64,000 bases of DNA from Emydura subglobosa (GCA_007922225.1 ML679956.1:13613049-13677048); one strand, 5' to 3'. Numbered from the stretch's first letter, positions 1-12,781 are shown. The notes: generated by a model not told the origin, from the sequence alone. Numbers and translations: made by a program.

Positions 1-2517
1 TCTTTGGTTCAATCCAGAGAGAGAGGGAGCAGGGATGGTGAATTTGGTATCTTCCCTCCAGTGAGAAAGGACAACCAAGACTGAATCAGACTTCCATCTT
101 GGTGTCACGATGTGTCCAGATTAAATTCTTCCTTTTCTCTTTTTAGAGTTTTATATGTTATTTCCTACATATAACACTGTACAAGATAGGCTGTTTGTTT
201 TTTAAACTTTCCCAAGGACAATGATAGCTATTATAGGGGCAAAACCACACTTATTTCCACTCAAATTCTCAGTCTTCAGTGAGTGTGTGTGAGTGAGGAC
301 AGAGTAGGAACAGAGCAAAAACTTCAAGATAAAGCCCTCTGCATGCTATTGGTCTGTTCTCCCAGCAGAAATAATGGATTTCAGCCACTCTCACAGCCTT
401 CACCCTGGTTTCATTGTGTCCTGGGCAGTCCAGTACAACTTCTTGTTATGCTGCAAATCATCCCGATTGAACATTTTAAATGGACTGCAAAACTAGACCA
501 ATCAAATATTACATACTGTGGGAACAAAATTAGCCATTGCCTATGAAAACTCTAGTGTGTTCTAATTTTATTACTGTATGGTAATTTGTATATATTAATC
601 TATGCTAAGTGAAAGTGCAAATTGCTGGTAGTCATTATTTCAGTTCATTAGTAACACCGAGCTAGAGTAATTGGTTTTATGGTTATTTTTAACCAGTTTA
701 TTTTGAAGAGGTAACTCCTGTCAGTGTGTCTCCAGTTGTAGAGCATTACCAACTTGAATCTGTGCGCTCTGGATTTCAACTCAGTGACTTGCATTATGCC
801 CATCAATTCCAGGGGGGATAAAGGAAATGGGGGAGAGGAATTGATCCTGAACTGGTCTAAGTCTTGTTGAAAAAAGTGATTAGTAAAGTATGATCTTCTG
901 TGAATATGTAACTTGTTGTATTGCAAAGTGAGACCACATGCACAGAAAAATTGCATTCTCTTTCTGGCAGTGCTGCTTCAGCATCTAACACCTACCAGTG
1001 CACTGACAAGAACATTTATGTCAAAGAAGTCGTATTAAAAATGAAAGCCATTCAAGCTGACTCATTTCAGTAAGTGAACAAAAATACTGGAACCTTTGAT
1101 AGGAGCATGCAAAAAAAGCATGTCTTCTGTTTCTGCTTTACTGCTAGTGCAGAGCTGGTGTGCAGTTTTTTCCCAGCTGGTTCTTTTACATGAGCTGGTA
1201 TAGCAAAGGAGTAAAATTTCAGAGTACATTATGGCAATGCCTGATCGCACTTCAGATCATTTGGCTCATTGCAGATGTTAGGAACATTTGCTGCCTCTCT
1301 GTGAAAGCAAGTTTGGGAAATGCTTGATTTGTTATATTCTGGTAACAGTGAGAAAACTGGGGGAAGTCATTTGAGTATGTGGGAATTACACATTAATTCT
1401 TCTTCAAATTATGATGAGAATTTAATAGCACAAGATCTTAGGAAAAAAATAACCCAAGTACTATTGAGCCATATTATTCCACAGACCAAATATTCATTCC
1501 CAAATATTGGGCCTAACAGATGAGTAACATTTTGTTTGAGGCATGGTCCATAGGAGAAAGCCCTCAGTGTCAGGATCTGGAAAGCCAATTGGTCTCCAGC
1601 GTTATTGCACAAGGTGTAAGCATGGCAGAAAAAACCAATAATATATACTGGCAAATATAAACTATGAACCTGGTGGCTTCAACCAGGGAGGCTTTGTTGT
1701 GGAAAAGGTCATCACAGGCCACTCTATACAACTCCTGTTACAAGGACAACATAGACCAAATAGGTGGGCCAATTTTTATTCCCGGGCAAGCACTGGCTGA
1801 CATGCAGGATGTCTCCTTAGCGTGCAAGTGTTCTGGCTTCGCTCCCACAAATATGACGGCTTTGAGTCCCAACCCTGAGTAAGGCTATATCTCTTGTTCA
1901 TCTCCCTAGCTATGCTGTCATCTTGCTAACCTTAACTGATATTGGGAGAAGGGCAAAGTCCTCCCAGTCTGGCATGATAATCCAGTTGGCGTATGTATAT
2001 GAGTCCACGTCCAAAAACGTAATCTGAATTAAACAATCATAGGTGAATGAAGTGGCCCCTATTCAAGTCGCATTAGCAACTCATCCTCCTTTTTCTTTTC
2101 CTCTTGCTAACGGTTCTGTCCACTGCAACAGCTTTCTGCCCATTATGCCTTTTGAAGCAGTAGCTATACAGTGCTAAGAGTTTTTTCCCAGGAAAGCTCT
2201 GTGCAAACCAGCCCCTTTGTGAGAACCATTGTGTTCTGAGAAATCACATTGTTGATGCCCGGAATGGACAAGCATGGCTGTGGGCTGCCCCATCTATTAG
2301 CTACTGTTTGCCTCCTAGCCCACAGAGTAATGCTGTGGCTGAAGATCAGCCCACTGAGCAGTTCCCAAACCTGGGCCTGAGATGTAAGAGGCTGTGATAT
2401 AAGTGAGACAATCAGGGTCAGAACAGAGTGAATGAAGTAGTAGAACCAAGCCTGAGTCAGAGGCCTATTGATCACTATGCTAAGACCTTTGTTGCCAGGG
2501 CTGTCCAGATCATGTGC
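1..2517. other. Unique non-coding sequence
   Basis: No gene, RNA gene or recognisable repeat was found. Base composition is AT-rich and only short chance open frames occur, without a codon pattern or splice context that suggests an exon. Confidence 0.6.
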
Positions 2518-2918
2518 TGTCACGCCCAGTCTCAGTCACTGGAGTTTATTTTCTTAATGGGTGTTAACCAAACAAGAAACAGTTTTAACTCAATCTTTGG
2601 CCCCAGGCTTCTGGGCCACCCCTCCCAGCACCCCGTCTCCTGGCAGTCTCCAAGCCTCAGTCAGCTCTGTACTCCTCCTGGAGCAGCAGGTGCAGGGCTG
2701 CTTCCCTGGCCCCTTGCTCCAGGGGCCCACCACAGGAGCTAGCTGTACTGCACTGTGGCTTTCCCTCCCCAGGGCTAAGCCTATCTCAGTCCTTCCTAGC
2801 AGCCCTTTATAGGCCCTGGGGTAGCCCAGTCCAGTTGAATTGGCTGGACTGGATCCACCTACCCTGGTCCAGGGGAGATGGGCTCCGTGTATCCACAGGG
2901 ACTAGCTACCGTGTGACA
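2518..2918 (-). mobile_element. Probable solo LTR, minus strand
   Basis: The 401-bp GC-rich segment begins TGTCAC and ends GTGACA, a six-base inverted pair typical of LTR ends. Read on the minus strand it has a TATAAA (complement of 2806-2811) about 110 bp from its start and an AATAAA (complement of 2545-2550) about 30 bp before its end, the expected order of promoter and polyadenylation signal. The flanks TGTGC and CCTGC match at three of five positions, so any target duplication is decayed. No internal coding region lies on either side, hence solo. The family is not identified. Open frames across it, including one continuing to 3287, are by-products of the GC-rich sequence. Confidence 0.55.
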
Positions 2919-5900
2919 CCTGCCAGGGTGGTTCCAACCCAGAATATGTGCGCAAAAGTAGCCTATCCTAACCCGGGCAGGTTAAATCTAGTGTCACCAG
3001 GTATGAAATCTAATGCTGCCTACCGTATGCAGAGACTACCTTGGATTTTCTGGATCAGGGTGGTCCACCGTTGCACTGTCCAGTACTGGCTGTGCACCCA
3101 GTTATACCCCAGACCTCTTTTAAAAAGAGAATGTATTGAGCCCTACTTGGGTCAGTCTCTGCATCAGGGACCACATGATGCTGCAATTGCAGAGAACTAT
3201 GTTAGCAGCTTGAAACGCCTCCAAATGAAGGAGGTTTTTCTTTCTTTGTATTTTAACATTTTCTTAAAACAATTTCAGTGCCTTTGATTGTCACATTTGC
3301 ATGTGTAGTTAGAGAAGTAGCTACATGTTCTTGTAACTGATATAAACTCCACAGAAGTCATACGGGCATAATTTTCAACTTTAGCTCTTGGTTTTGTCCT
3401 TTGTCAGGCCACCAGTATTACTTTAACATGGTTTTATAATTGCATTTATATACTCTGCATACCTCATCTGATTTTTTGATGATTAATTTATCTTTACTGA
3501 GTTATTATTCAGTTGTGTTGATAAGGTATTTTAATTTTACTGAGTTACAAAAAATTAGACTGACTTAGAACAAGAGGGTCAGATAATTTTGGATTCTAAA
3601 ATTCTTATCAACTCCAAGTCCTGAAGGCTTCTTCCTTACCACTGTTGTTTTACATCGGAAAGTTTCCTTCCTTGATCCCAGCCATTAAAGTCTATCATAA
3701 AAAAATGATATTTAGACAATCCATAAAACTCACATAATAGAATAAAGATTCCTTTGGAAATTCAGAAATCCTGTTAAGTAAACCTTCCCATTATCGCCAC
3801 CATCAAACTGCAAATCCATTTAACCAGCAGCAGTAAAGAGAAGATTTCTGAAGCCAGCTAGCAAAATAGTACTGAGAAAAAAAATCCTTTTCCATGGTGT
3901 TCATTTCACCAGAGCCTCTGGAACTGCATTTATCATTTTGGTCTGAACAACAGATGTCACTTGTAAGAACAGTTTTAGTTTTTTACCCAATTCAAGTACT
4001 ATATTTCACTACTATACTATAATTTACTTGGAAAGTTAATTGCTCTGTTATTTTACAGTGACCTTGAATGTCTTTCATATCTGAAGAAAATGACATTTGG
4101 GTTTTCTAATTTAGGAGCACAAAAGAGGTTGAGACACAGCATTAGTACCTGATTCACACAGTGAAAAAGTGCTTAGGTTAAATTATAGGCTGCCAAAGCT
4201 GGGACCAAAGATAACATTATTAGGCTTTTGCATTAAATATGATTAATGGCACAACAGGGCTATCACTTGGGCCACCTCATGTTTGTATCTTATTTATTTT
4301 TATGGTTAGGATTTTGTCATTTTAAATCAGCTGTGTTCATGCATTTTCTCTCTCACACTATTTTGTAGGCATAAAATTTACCTTGTATACACTCAAATTT
4401 TCTGATAGTATCAAGGTGCACTCTGGCAGAATTTTGGAGGATGAGGAACTCCCTTTTTCCTCCCTTCTCCTCACGATTAATGTCTTTAGGGTTCAAGAGA
4501 GTATGAGATATTCTTATAGTGGAAAATCTTATGTGAGACACACAGAGTGTAGTTACGTACAGATCTAGCTGCCGTTTCTAGGCTATGAAAAAAATAAGAC
4601 AAAACAAAGACCTGGGTTTCAAAGGTGCCGAGCACTTCCAGCTCCCTGAGATTTCACTTAGAGCTGCTTTTTAAAAGATTAAACAAAATAGATACTGGGT
4701 GGGTAATGCAACTGATGTGACGGATTACTGTAATTCCAGTGCCTCCCAAAGATTATACAAAGTCATGTCTTAATCTGATACACAGTTACAGAACTTGCAA
4801 AGCCACAGAATCAACTTTTCTCTGCAAAGAACAAAAATGAAGGTTACTCCAGCAGTGGTGACATTCCTACAAGCCTTTTTCTGAAACACTGCAGTGTATT
4901 TAGCACATTACTGCTTAGAATGCTTCAGTCTGGAAGATAAGAGCTGCTGCTGCTGCATAGAAAAAAGGGAAACTTGTAATACATACACAGTTTCAGAACA
5001 GAGACTGTGGCTGAAAAATGTAGCTGTCAACACCTGCCCCCCAGGGAATCTTTGGCTTTTGCAATTTGGCAAACTGGAATATAAATAGAAAAAGTATGCT
5101 TTTCAGGTTTTGGTATGAAGCTAGATGCTAATAATACTCACGTATGCTTTGAGTCTCTGTCCAAGGTCCTAACAGCCATCTGAAGGGTTGGAAAAGGTAG
5201 AAGAGGGAAAATGGTTAGACTATGAAGTCTGATAAATGATATGCAAATTATTTGCTTAATAAGCTGTGCATTTTTTTCTTTTTAAAGAGATAGGATATTC
5301 TTAGGATATACACACATAAAAATAAATGAACAAGAACATTGACAAATTTTAGCATACATGTTGAAGACCACTTTCAGCAGTTGCCCCATAAAGACACTGC
5401 TTGATAAGATTTTTGTCCAACCAACATTTGATATGCTTTGTGTATTCTTACAATTAAATGGGGTTTTAATAAATTACGTTTACTTGAAAATTTACAGTGG
5501 CGCCCACTGTTAAGGCAGCTGAGTAACTTACATCAGTAAAAACCAGTTTGAGCACAAGACTGACTTTTTTCTGTAACTAGTAAATTAGAACTATAGTATT
5601 TAATACAAAATGTCAACACACATTCCCTCTTTCCTTTCTTCATTGTGTGGAAAACAAAACATTAACAACTTTCTTAATCTATCTTCATATGTCTGTCATC
5701 CAAACAATAGATACAATACCGTTTGAAAAATATGAGCTCCATTTCTTAAGTGAATTTCTCTTTTGTTAAAAAATACAGTATTTTCTCTTTAGCCAAGCAA
5801 GCCATTTTCCATACAATAAAAAAGCTAGTTTCATAGCTTCTGTTTGTAAAATTAATTGTAACCATATCATAATTGTCTGATCCCAACAGATTAACTTGAC

Positions 5901-7137
5901 TAACGGTATCTCCACAAGTAGTAGTAATGTAATGGCTCGTTGTTCATCCTGTAACAAGTTTTGTCCTACTATAGAATCTCATTTCTTAGGAGAACAATTT
6001 TCAATATAAACAGGAAGTTGTTCTTGGCCTTCTAATCCCTGCACTAAAATGGATGCTAATTTGAGGAATAAGTCATTCCTCAGGACTATACAGATGACAC
6101 TGAGTTAGGGCTATAATTTAATACTGATTCTTAACAGCTGTTTCTTGACTATCCTGAAAGGTTTTCTCACATGCCGACAGCAGTGTGCTTCCTTTTCTAC
6201 TTTTGGGGGAAATGTCATGTGACTTAAGCGCTTATCTGGACTGGTACTTCAGTTACTGTGGTGAATGGCATGGATATTTACAGGCATACAGTCACAGAAA
6301 AATGAGTTAAAGTACCTTTTTGTCTGATATTTATGTTACTGCTGCTGGCCTTTGGCTCTCACAGATTTGCTCCTAACCTCTACCAGAGCACAGCAAATAA
6401 CTTCGACATTTCCCTTCTGAGCAGTGGCACATATACTTCTATGGAAATTGATTCTCATTCCAGCTGTTCATGTCCTATCCCAGTGACTCAGCAAAGGCTC
6501 AAATGGTTTTTCTGGATCACTTGTACAATTCTACTCACCTAGGGCTAATGTTTTGTTTGCTTTTGGAAAGGGAAATGACATATTATCATTATATTTTTCA
6601 TTATTATCCCATGCTAAAGGATAGGAAAGTAGATCTTTGTATCTGAGCTAGTACTGTGTATCATGACAATTTTACACAACTGCAGTATTATCAGGAAAAG
6701 AATGTGTCAATGAACCCACCACAACCTTCCAGTGTATAATTTTCATCCATATTTAGAAGGTTATAGAAACTCCAGCTAAACTGAGATATCACAACAAAAC
6801 ATTGATGCCAAAAGTAGTACAGAAAAGCTGCTGCTTTTTCCTCGGCAGGCTCAGGTGAGGATGCTGAACAATATCTGTTGTACAGGTACAAGGTGCTTAT
6901 GTATTTTCCTTTACCTAGGATCTCTATCAGATCATCAACTTGGGGAATGAGATGTGAACTGAATTCTGACACCAGTAGCACAAGTAGAGGGATCCATATA
7001 ATTTTGATCCCAAGATGACAGTTGCAGTTGGCTCAGTGCTCCCTAAGGTAAGCACTTCTTCCACTTCATTGCCAGGACAGTATCCTGGGGGAATCAGTAT
7101 AGACTATTGCAATAAGATCAGCTCATGGAAGACAGCT
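2919..7137. other. Unique non-coding sequence
   Basis: About 4.2 kb, AT-rich, with no recognised gene or repeat. Short open frames on both strands look like chance. Confidence 0.55.
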
Positions 7138-7311
7138 CTGTCAATGGCTATTAGCCAGATGGGCAGGGATTGCTGTTTGCCAGAAGCTGGGAATGGGCGA
7201 TGGGATGATCACTTGATGATTACCTGTTCTGTTCGTTCCCTGTGAAGCACCTGGCATTGATCACCATTGGAAGACATTGGTCTGACCTAGTATGGCTGTT
7301 CTTATGTTCTT
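7138..7311 (+). mobile_element. CR1 LINE, 3' end fragment
   Basis: The text has the characteristic 3' end of sauropsid CR1: a 'GCTATTAGCCAGATGGGCAG' block, then the 'TTGGTCTGACCTAGTATGGC' block, and a terminus TTCTTATGTTCT. It is strongly 5'-truncated, as most CR1 copies are, and carries no coding sequence. Confidence 0.85.
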
Positions 7312-7797
7312 AAGATTGTTGTTTCTCAAATATACTGGGCTCTTAGTAATCAAAATGAATCTCAAGCATTCCACTAGTCATCTAGATAATAAGCTATGGA
7401 CAATCTGGCATTTCATCTTTGTGTCTCTGATTTAGTTTTGTTCACTCATCAGCACGTGTAATTCCTCATTTATTTTGACTTTGGCTATTTTGCCATTTCT
7501 CAGATGGATTAACATTTATCAAGTTTCACTTGCGCCAGATTTAAATAGTCTTTTAGTCTTAGTATTGGTTTGCAATATATATGAAACTTGCTATATAAAA
7601 CTTGTATGATTGTGACTTTCGTGTGTCTGCACGTTCAGTAATACACACTTGCTGTTACTAGCACATAATCACCATCAAGGTCCTAGATCCTGTCATATGC
7701 AGAACATTTACTATTTATTTTTCTTATGGTGCAGTCTTCTGTATTACTTTTTTTTAAAAAGTCTTCAGGATTTATATTGGTCTGTCTGAGCTTGTTT
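7312..7797. other. Unique non-coding sequence
   Basis: Nothing recognisable between two CR1 ends. Confidence 0.5.
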
Positions 7798-7850
7798 CAT
7801 AGAGTCTAAGACCAGAAGGGACCTATTACATCATCCGGTGTGACATTTCT
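7798..7850 (-). mobile_element. CR1 LINE, short 3' end fragment
   Basis: CATAGAGTCTAAGACCAGAA, followed by GGGACC and a 'CATCATCCGGTGTGAC' block, is the minus-strand reading of a CR1 3' end. Only about 50 bp remain. Confidence 0.65.
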
Positions 7851-7854
7851 ATTA

Positions 7855-7990
7855 CGGTGTGTGTGTGTTTAAACCTAGCCTCATTTTTTTAATCCTTACA
7901 ACATTGCTAGACTGTGACACAAAAGAATGTCTAGGGTCTGTGTGCATGTGTGGGAGGGTTGTATTTGTATATATGTGTGTGTGCACAAAT
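7855..7990. repeat. GT-rich degenerate microsatellite
   Basis: Interrupted (GT)n runs (GTGTGTGTGTGTTT at the left, ATATGTGTGTGTGC at the right) with unique sequence between. Any open frame across it is an artefact of the repeat. Confidence 0.7.
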
Positions 7991-8003
7991 GAAAACATAT
8001 GAT

Positions 8004-8019
8004 GGGGGGGGGGGGGGGG
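8004..8019 (+). repeat. Poly(G) run of 16
   Basis: Sixteen consecutive G residues just 3' of the GT-rich stretch. Such a run can form a G-quadruplex and is prone to length and sequencing error. Confidence 0.9.
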
Positions 8020-8381
8020 ATAAAACTTTACCACCATAAGTAGCAAGGTCGTGAGTGAGTTATGCAGGTCATTGTATATGAGAGTTTATAAAAGCTTCAT
8101 ATTCCATCTCACCCTATAATATACTGTTCACAGGCCCTTAACTGACAGGAAAACTGTTTTATAAATGTTTTAGACAGTTCTGTTATTACTTATTAGGAGT
8201 AATGGTGTAACACTTCACCTGCAAAGTCAGGTGCCTTGATATCATGATTTAGGATGCAGATAGAGACAGATTGGTGGATTCCTGTCTCGGGGGAAGAAGA
8301 AGGGAATCCAGTGCATTTCAGTGGAGGGGATTCCTGTGTGCATGTACACCCCACACTCAGATGTGAAGGGGTATAATATTA

Positions 8382-8486
8382 GGGCGTTGATTTCACAAGA
8401 CACTTAAGCATCTGCCTAACGTTAAGTAGGATTACTCACATACAAAGTTAGGCACCTGCTTAATTATCTTGCATAATTGGGGCCTA
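8382..8486. repeat. Fold-back (MITE-like) element
   Basis: The arms AAGCATCTGCCTAAC (8406-8420) and GTTAGGCACCTGCTT (8447-8461) are complementary at 13 of 15 positions, and the outer right end reads GGGGCCT, as in the other fold-back elements of this window. Wording such as 'taggcacctgcttaa' recurs in this family. No coding capacity. Confidence 0.55.
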
Positions 8487-9217
8487 GATTAACAAACTGA
8501 AAATACCACAGATTTAACTGTTACTATCTCCAGAATCTCATCTAGAAGGATTTAATGTGAGAGTCTTATGCACTTATTTTAAAGTATTTCATATAGCACC
8601 TCTCTTTATATATTATGCACATGCCTGCATTGCTATTCTCCAGATATGGTCCTCTGCATCTATGTTTAAGTGTAGCTATAATGCCATTTTACAACTCCTG
8701 TCTCAGTTTAGATATTGGACTAGAAGACCTTTCAGGTTGTGGGGAATAAGCACATTTCACAGCTTGTTTTTTCTTGCTCAGGCTGATACTATATGAGCTC
8801 TTTTAATCATGAACCTTGCATAATCACCAGAAATTTCATTTGCTGTTCAGTTTCTGAACATTCTGGTATGTTACATATTTATAAACTTTGCTAGAGCTAA
8901 ATTGGATTTATGTCATAATTTGCTCCTTTTTCCATTATTTATAATCTCCTCTTCAATTAGGTCATGAATTTACCATGCACAAGATATTCAGACACCCACT
9001 TTTTGGAATCTGTTACAAACTGATCAAATGTTTCAAGCAAGTTATCAGATCTCTTTCCTAAGAACCTCTTGAGGTCTTGACCTGTCTGCTTAGACACGGC
9101 TTTATTTGGTTGGTATAAAAGTACCTACTATCCAAAACCAAATACACTGTTTTTTGGGGGGCAGAAGGGAGACAGATTGACTAACCAACTGTTTTGTGTT
9201 TCCCAAGTGATATCTAA
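8487..9217. other. Unique non-coding sequence
   Basis: No gene or recognised repeat. Confidence 0.5.
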
Positions 9218-9305
9218 GTTTGCCTGATTCATATATTTTAATGCCAGAAGGGACCATTAGATCATCTAGTCTGACCTCCTGCACAACACAAGTCATAGAA
9301 TTAGA
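9218..9305 (-). mobile_element. CR1 LINE, 3' end fragment
   Basis: 'GCCAGAAGGGACCATTAGAT' followed by CATCTAGTCTGACCTCCTG is the standard minus-strand CR1 3' end. Similarity fades by about 9305. Confidence 0.8.
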
Positions 9306-9695
9306 CTTAAACTTGGTATTTTCTGCAGTTAGTCCCTCATTTGTAATGCATATTGAACCACTCTTGCTGGATTTGTCTTCCAGCTTCTATGTTTGTCATG
9401 GGACATCTAGGGAATATCTCACTGATCTAGTATACAAAATCCCAATGAGGATACTGTTGTGATCTGATAGACCTTTCAGTAGATAAGCAACTAATATATT
9501 ACCACCGTGAGACATTATCTGGTCTATGTCACAAGCTGTGTGATCATGTAGTTAAATATTTCTCTGAAGTCCTTAGGTCTCCTTTACAACAGTCAGTTGT
9601 TTTAGGCCAGGTTATAGTACAGAGACAGGACTGGTAGGGTTGGCTGGTTATCTCCTTCTGGTAATGGATGAAAATCTGGGCTTCATGCTGTGGTG

Positions 9696-9698
<3 letters not shown>
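9306..9698. other. Unique non-coding sequence
   Basis: Nothing recognised. Confidence 0.5.

Positions 9699-9726
<28 letters not shown>
9699..9726. repeat. Poly(T) run of 28
   Basis: Uninterrupted T tract. It could be the complement of a retroposed poly(A) tail, but no matching element is recognisable next to it on the minus strand. Confidence 0.85.
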
Positions 9727-9729
<3 letters not shown>

Positions 9730-9759
9730 GGTTACCATAGTCCATGCTGTTTGGACATT

Positions 9760-10640
9760 TCTGAAGATCCTAGCAGGTAGGAGGAGTTGCTCAAGTGGGA
9801 TATTTAAGCAGGTGTTTCCATTTAATCTAACAAGGTCAGTATGCCCGAGTGATTTACCGGGTTAGCTGGCAGAGACTCAGTCTGGATGAGAGTGAGGTAA
9901 TGCTAGTAGGCTGGGGAAGCACTTGGAAGTTATTTCACCTCCCTTTATTGGAGAGTATACCAGCCATTTCTTATGTGGGTGTGCAGTTTGGTTGTCCTTT
10001 TCAATCTGCAGCTGCTGTTGAATGACTAGGTAGCAGTAGTGGCCAAAAGCACTTTTTCCCCCCAGCTGTGCTTGGCTGAAAAGTTCTAAATTTTCCTTTT
10101 GGATGCTGCCCTCTGCAGTTATCCACACTGTAATGCGCTCTACATGGCGCTATGCCCATCTTGACACCTAAACCCGTGCAGATTGCAGTGGCTCACTTCC
10201 TGTGCAGCGCATCTCATAAGGAGCACGTAACACCAGTGTTCTAGGATCGACTCTGGCTTCCAATTTGGTTCTGAGTGCAGCTTCATGGTGTTAGTTTTGT
10301 CCTATAAAGCCCTAAATCGTTTGGGACCCAGTTACCTGAGAAACTGCCTTATTCTTCAGGTGATACTCATGCAGCTGAAATCATTGATAGTTCTGGTTTA
10401 AAACAAAGTAGGCTAGCAACAGGGCTTTCTCCGTGTGAATCCTCATCTTTGGACTTCATTTGCCACACTGGTTGACGGAGCCAAGATTACTTGACCTACA
10501 GGCCATACTGCAAGGCCTGTGTGTTTTCCGTGGCTTTTAAAATGAAGATGAGTATAGGCGCCTTGGAGAACAATTTTTGTTAAACCTGACTGGGCGAGGA
10601 GGGTATTGATTTATTTTGTAAGGTTTGCAGATATTTTTAT
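9760..10640 (+). mobile_element. Ancient LINE (CR1/L2 superfamily), RT C-terminus and 3' part
   Basis: Broken plus-strand frames encode fragments typical of the region after the reverse-transcriptase palm in CR1/L2-type LINEs: a 'SYKALNRLGPSYLRNCL' stretch at about 10300-10350, preceded at 9840-9900 by a 'PSDLPG'/'LAETQSG' stretch. Several stops and frameshifts interrupt it. The family is not assigned more closely. A second copy of the same general type lies at 23225-23720. Confidence 0.65.
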
Positions 10641-10724
10641 GGCACATCCACATAGATTAATGAACAGGAATATTTGGGGAAAAAAACCAAACAAACTGAA
10701 ATAAATTTAATCAATTGCAGTGAC

Positions 10725-10832
10725 GATTACTGGCTCAATCCTGCAGCATGCTGATTCCCTTTTTGTGGTGCTGAGTGGTCTCAATTCCCATTAAAGTCAA
10801 GCATCTCCCAGGACTGGGCCTCCTATCTGCAG
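10725..10832. repeat. Degenerate fold-back element fragment
   Basis: 'CAATCCTGCAGCATGCTGA' followed by a CTCAATTCCCATTAAAGTCAA core and ACTGGGCCT resembles the fold-back family seen elsewhere here (a GGGCC-type end around a CCATT-AAGT core). The arms have largely decayed. Confidence 0.4.
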
Positions 10833-11675
10833 GTGGTTAGGCGATGCCAGGCTTTTGTTGCAAGTAGCTTGTAATATGGACCATAGTGTTGTGCTAGTTT
10901 GTCAGTATCACTCTTGATAGATCACTGCCCTGATGAGAACAAGTGTACAAGTGCAGCTACACGTTGTCTTTCTTTGATGCGTTTTCAGAGGAAACACACT
11001 TTAGTGTCAGATGGAATATTTGGAGATTAAAATGTACACTTCTCTCAGAGTGAAAGGAGATGATGTCTCTCACCATTCTAGTGAAAAGCACAGGCCTATC
11101 AAAGGAAAGCCTATCTCAAGAGCCTCTCTCTTCCTCTGTAGCCATGTCAGCATGTGATATTTTGAGAAGGTTATACAGGGATAAGATGTTCCTAGCACTA
11201 TATAATCCCAGTCTAGTGTTTGTGACCACGGTGTCATAACAGATGTAATTTTCTTTTAATAGATTATTGCTGAAAGTCTTTGTGAAAGAATGGAAAGAGG
11301 GCAAATGTTTCACTCAAGGAATGGGAAGGATTTTCAAGGACAAGGCTTACATATGTGTAAGGCAGAATGTGTGCCTAGCCTAACCTAGTGTAATATCAGA
11401 AAAAGGGGGTGGGGGTTATTCTTACCAGCAATAAATGGACCTAACTGCCTACTGTAAGAGATATTGTACCTCTGCAGTGAGAGATCGCCCATTCATTCCC
11501 CTGCACGTAATGTATTCAAGTGATGATACAATATCTGCTTCTACTCCATAGAATTGGAATCAGTTTCTGTTAAGTGACTGCTACACAGAATCCCTGGGTC
11601 CTCTCGCCTAGTTGTACCTTGCTTTAATTTAGGGGTTACTGAAATGTAGGTTCCCCATTCAGTGGATGATCTGGA
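10833..11675. other. Unique non-coding sequence
   Basis: No gene or recognised repeat; AT-rich with a few chance open frames. Confidence 0.5.
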
Positions 11676-11935
11676 GCATTATTTATTATTTGTATTGCGG
11701 TAGCACCTTGAGGCCCCCACTGAAATGGGGTCCCCATTGTTCTAGGTGCTGTATATACAAACAGTAAGAGCTAGACCTTCCCCTGAGCAGCTGAGTCTAA
11801 ATAAATAAGACAAAGCGGGGGAGGGGAATAAGGCACAGAAAGGTGAAGTGACTTGCATGAGGTCATAAAAGCAGGTCAGGGCAGAGCTGGGAACAGGCTC
11901 CTGACTCCCTCTGCATTGGGCCACACTGTACCTCT
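11676..11935 (-). mobile_element. MIR-type (CORE) SINE, near full length
   Basis: Read on the minus strand it has a tRNA-like head, then the complement of 'GGTGAAGTGACTTGCATGAG' (the MIR core word for 'cttgggcaagtcact'), then a tail matching 'ctaggcgctgtacaaata'. The left end 'TTATTATTTGTATTGCGGTA' is the 3' terminus. The tail is shared with 13600-13690, 45950-46060 and 61938-62220. Confidence 0.75.
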
Positions 11936-12364
11936 CTCTGAGCCCTGATTTTTGAGAGGACCACAGAGTTCCCCATGTATGCCCCAGGCATATGTATGTT
12001 TGTCACTTGGAGCGAATAGTTTCAATAAAAGTGGCCATAAATTGGGCATCATCCCAGCCCTGGTATTTTTGGCTGACTCTTTCAAAGCCTCCTCATTCCT
12101 TTCCTTCTGGAAGGACACCAATACCGTTCCAGACATATGGCTTGACTGAAGTCTTAGAAACTGCTCGTGTGAGTAAAGTACACATTGGCGTGTGTCTTTT
12201 CTGATCAAGGCCAAGGCCATAGGGGCTGCAGGCTGATGTTAGAGTTGGTCGAAACTTTTTTTGTCAGAAAATACCGATTTATTGAAGCAGAAATGATTTT
12301 TGGAGATGTATCTGTTTCAATAAAACTTTCTCGGGCCCAAGATTTTATTGGGGGGAAGACAAAG
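11936..12364. other. Unique non-coding sequence
   Basis: No gene or repeat recognised. Overlapping chance frames on both strands at 11950-12220 have no recognisable product. Confidence 0.45.
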
Positions 12365-12500
12365 CGATCCACTCCAGAATAGCTAATAGCCCAGTGGTTA
12401 GGAAACTCCCCTGGGATGTGGAAGACTAGATTCAAGTCCTTGCTCTGCTAGAGTTAGCCTGGGTCTCCCACAGGTGTTCCCTTAACCCTCAGAAGACAGT
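12365..12500. repeat. Inverted tRNA-derived SINE pair, copy 1
   Basis: 'CAGTGGTTAGGAAACTCCCC' with GATTCAAGTCC reads as a tRNA-like A and B box on the plus strand. It is followed by a reverse-oriented copy of the same words (GGGTCTCCCACAGG, then TTAACC). The pair makes an imperfect hairpin. It is decayed and has no coding content. Confidence 0.55.
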
Positions 12501-12589
12501 TGGTCTCTCAATCACCGGCCTAATGAATATTTCATTATTTATACAAAGTGGAATAGGTCCAACAGGCGACAGAAACAGAAACGCTGACT

Positions 12590-12727
12590 ACATAGTCCGG
12601 TGGTTAGGACATTCACCTGGGATGAAGGACATCCAGATTCATGTCCTGTTTTGTCTCTGCCAGAGCAGGGACTTGAAAGTGGGTCTCCCACATGAGTGCC
12701 GTAACCACTCGGCCATTGGCTCTTCTG
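12590..12727. repeat. Inverted tRNA-derived SINE pair, copy 2
   Basis: The left arm CGGTGGTTAGGACATTCACC and the right arm GAGTGCCGTAACCACTCGG are inverted versions of the same tRNA-like text. The centre reads 'CTGCCAGAGCAGGGACTTGA'. The structure matches copy 1 about 100 bp upstream, so the two may be copies of one inverted-dimer SINE family. Confidence 0.6.
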
Positions 12728-12728
12728 G

Positions 12729-12781
12729 GGTCGGTCGGTCGGTCTCTCTCTCTCTCTCTCTCACTCTCACACACACACACA
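12729..12781. repeat. Compound microsatellite (GGTC)n(TC)n(AC)n
   Basis: Three short tandem blocks in series: (GGTC)3, (TC)n and (AC)n. Open frames across this stretch are artefacts. Confidence 0.9.

Noticed and set aside
2835..3287. Plus-strand open frame of 150 codons
   Set aside because: It begins inside a solo LTR and runs into unique sequence. No domain and no splice context.
12365..12727. tRNA gene suggested by A- and B-box-like words
   Set aside because: No complete cloverleaf. The words are in inverted pairs and are decayed, as in SINEs.
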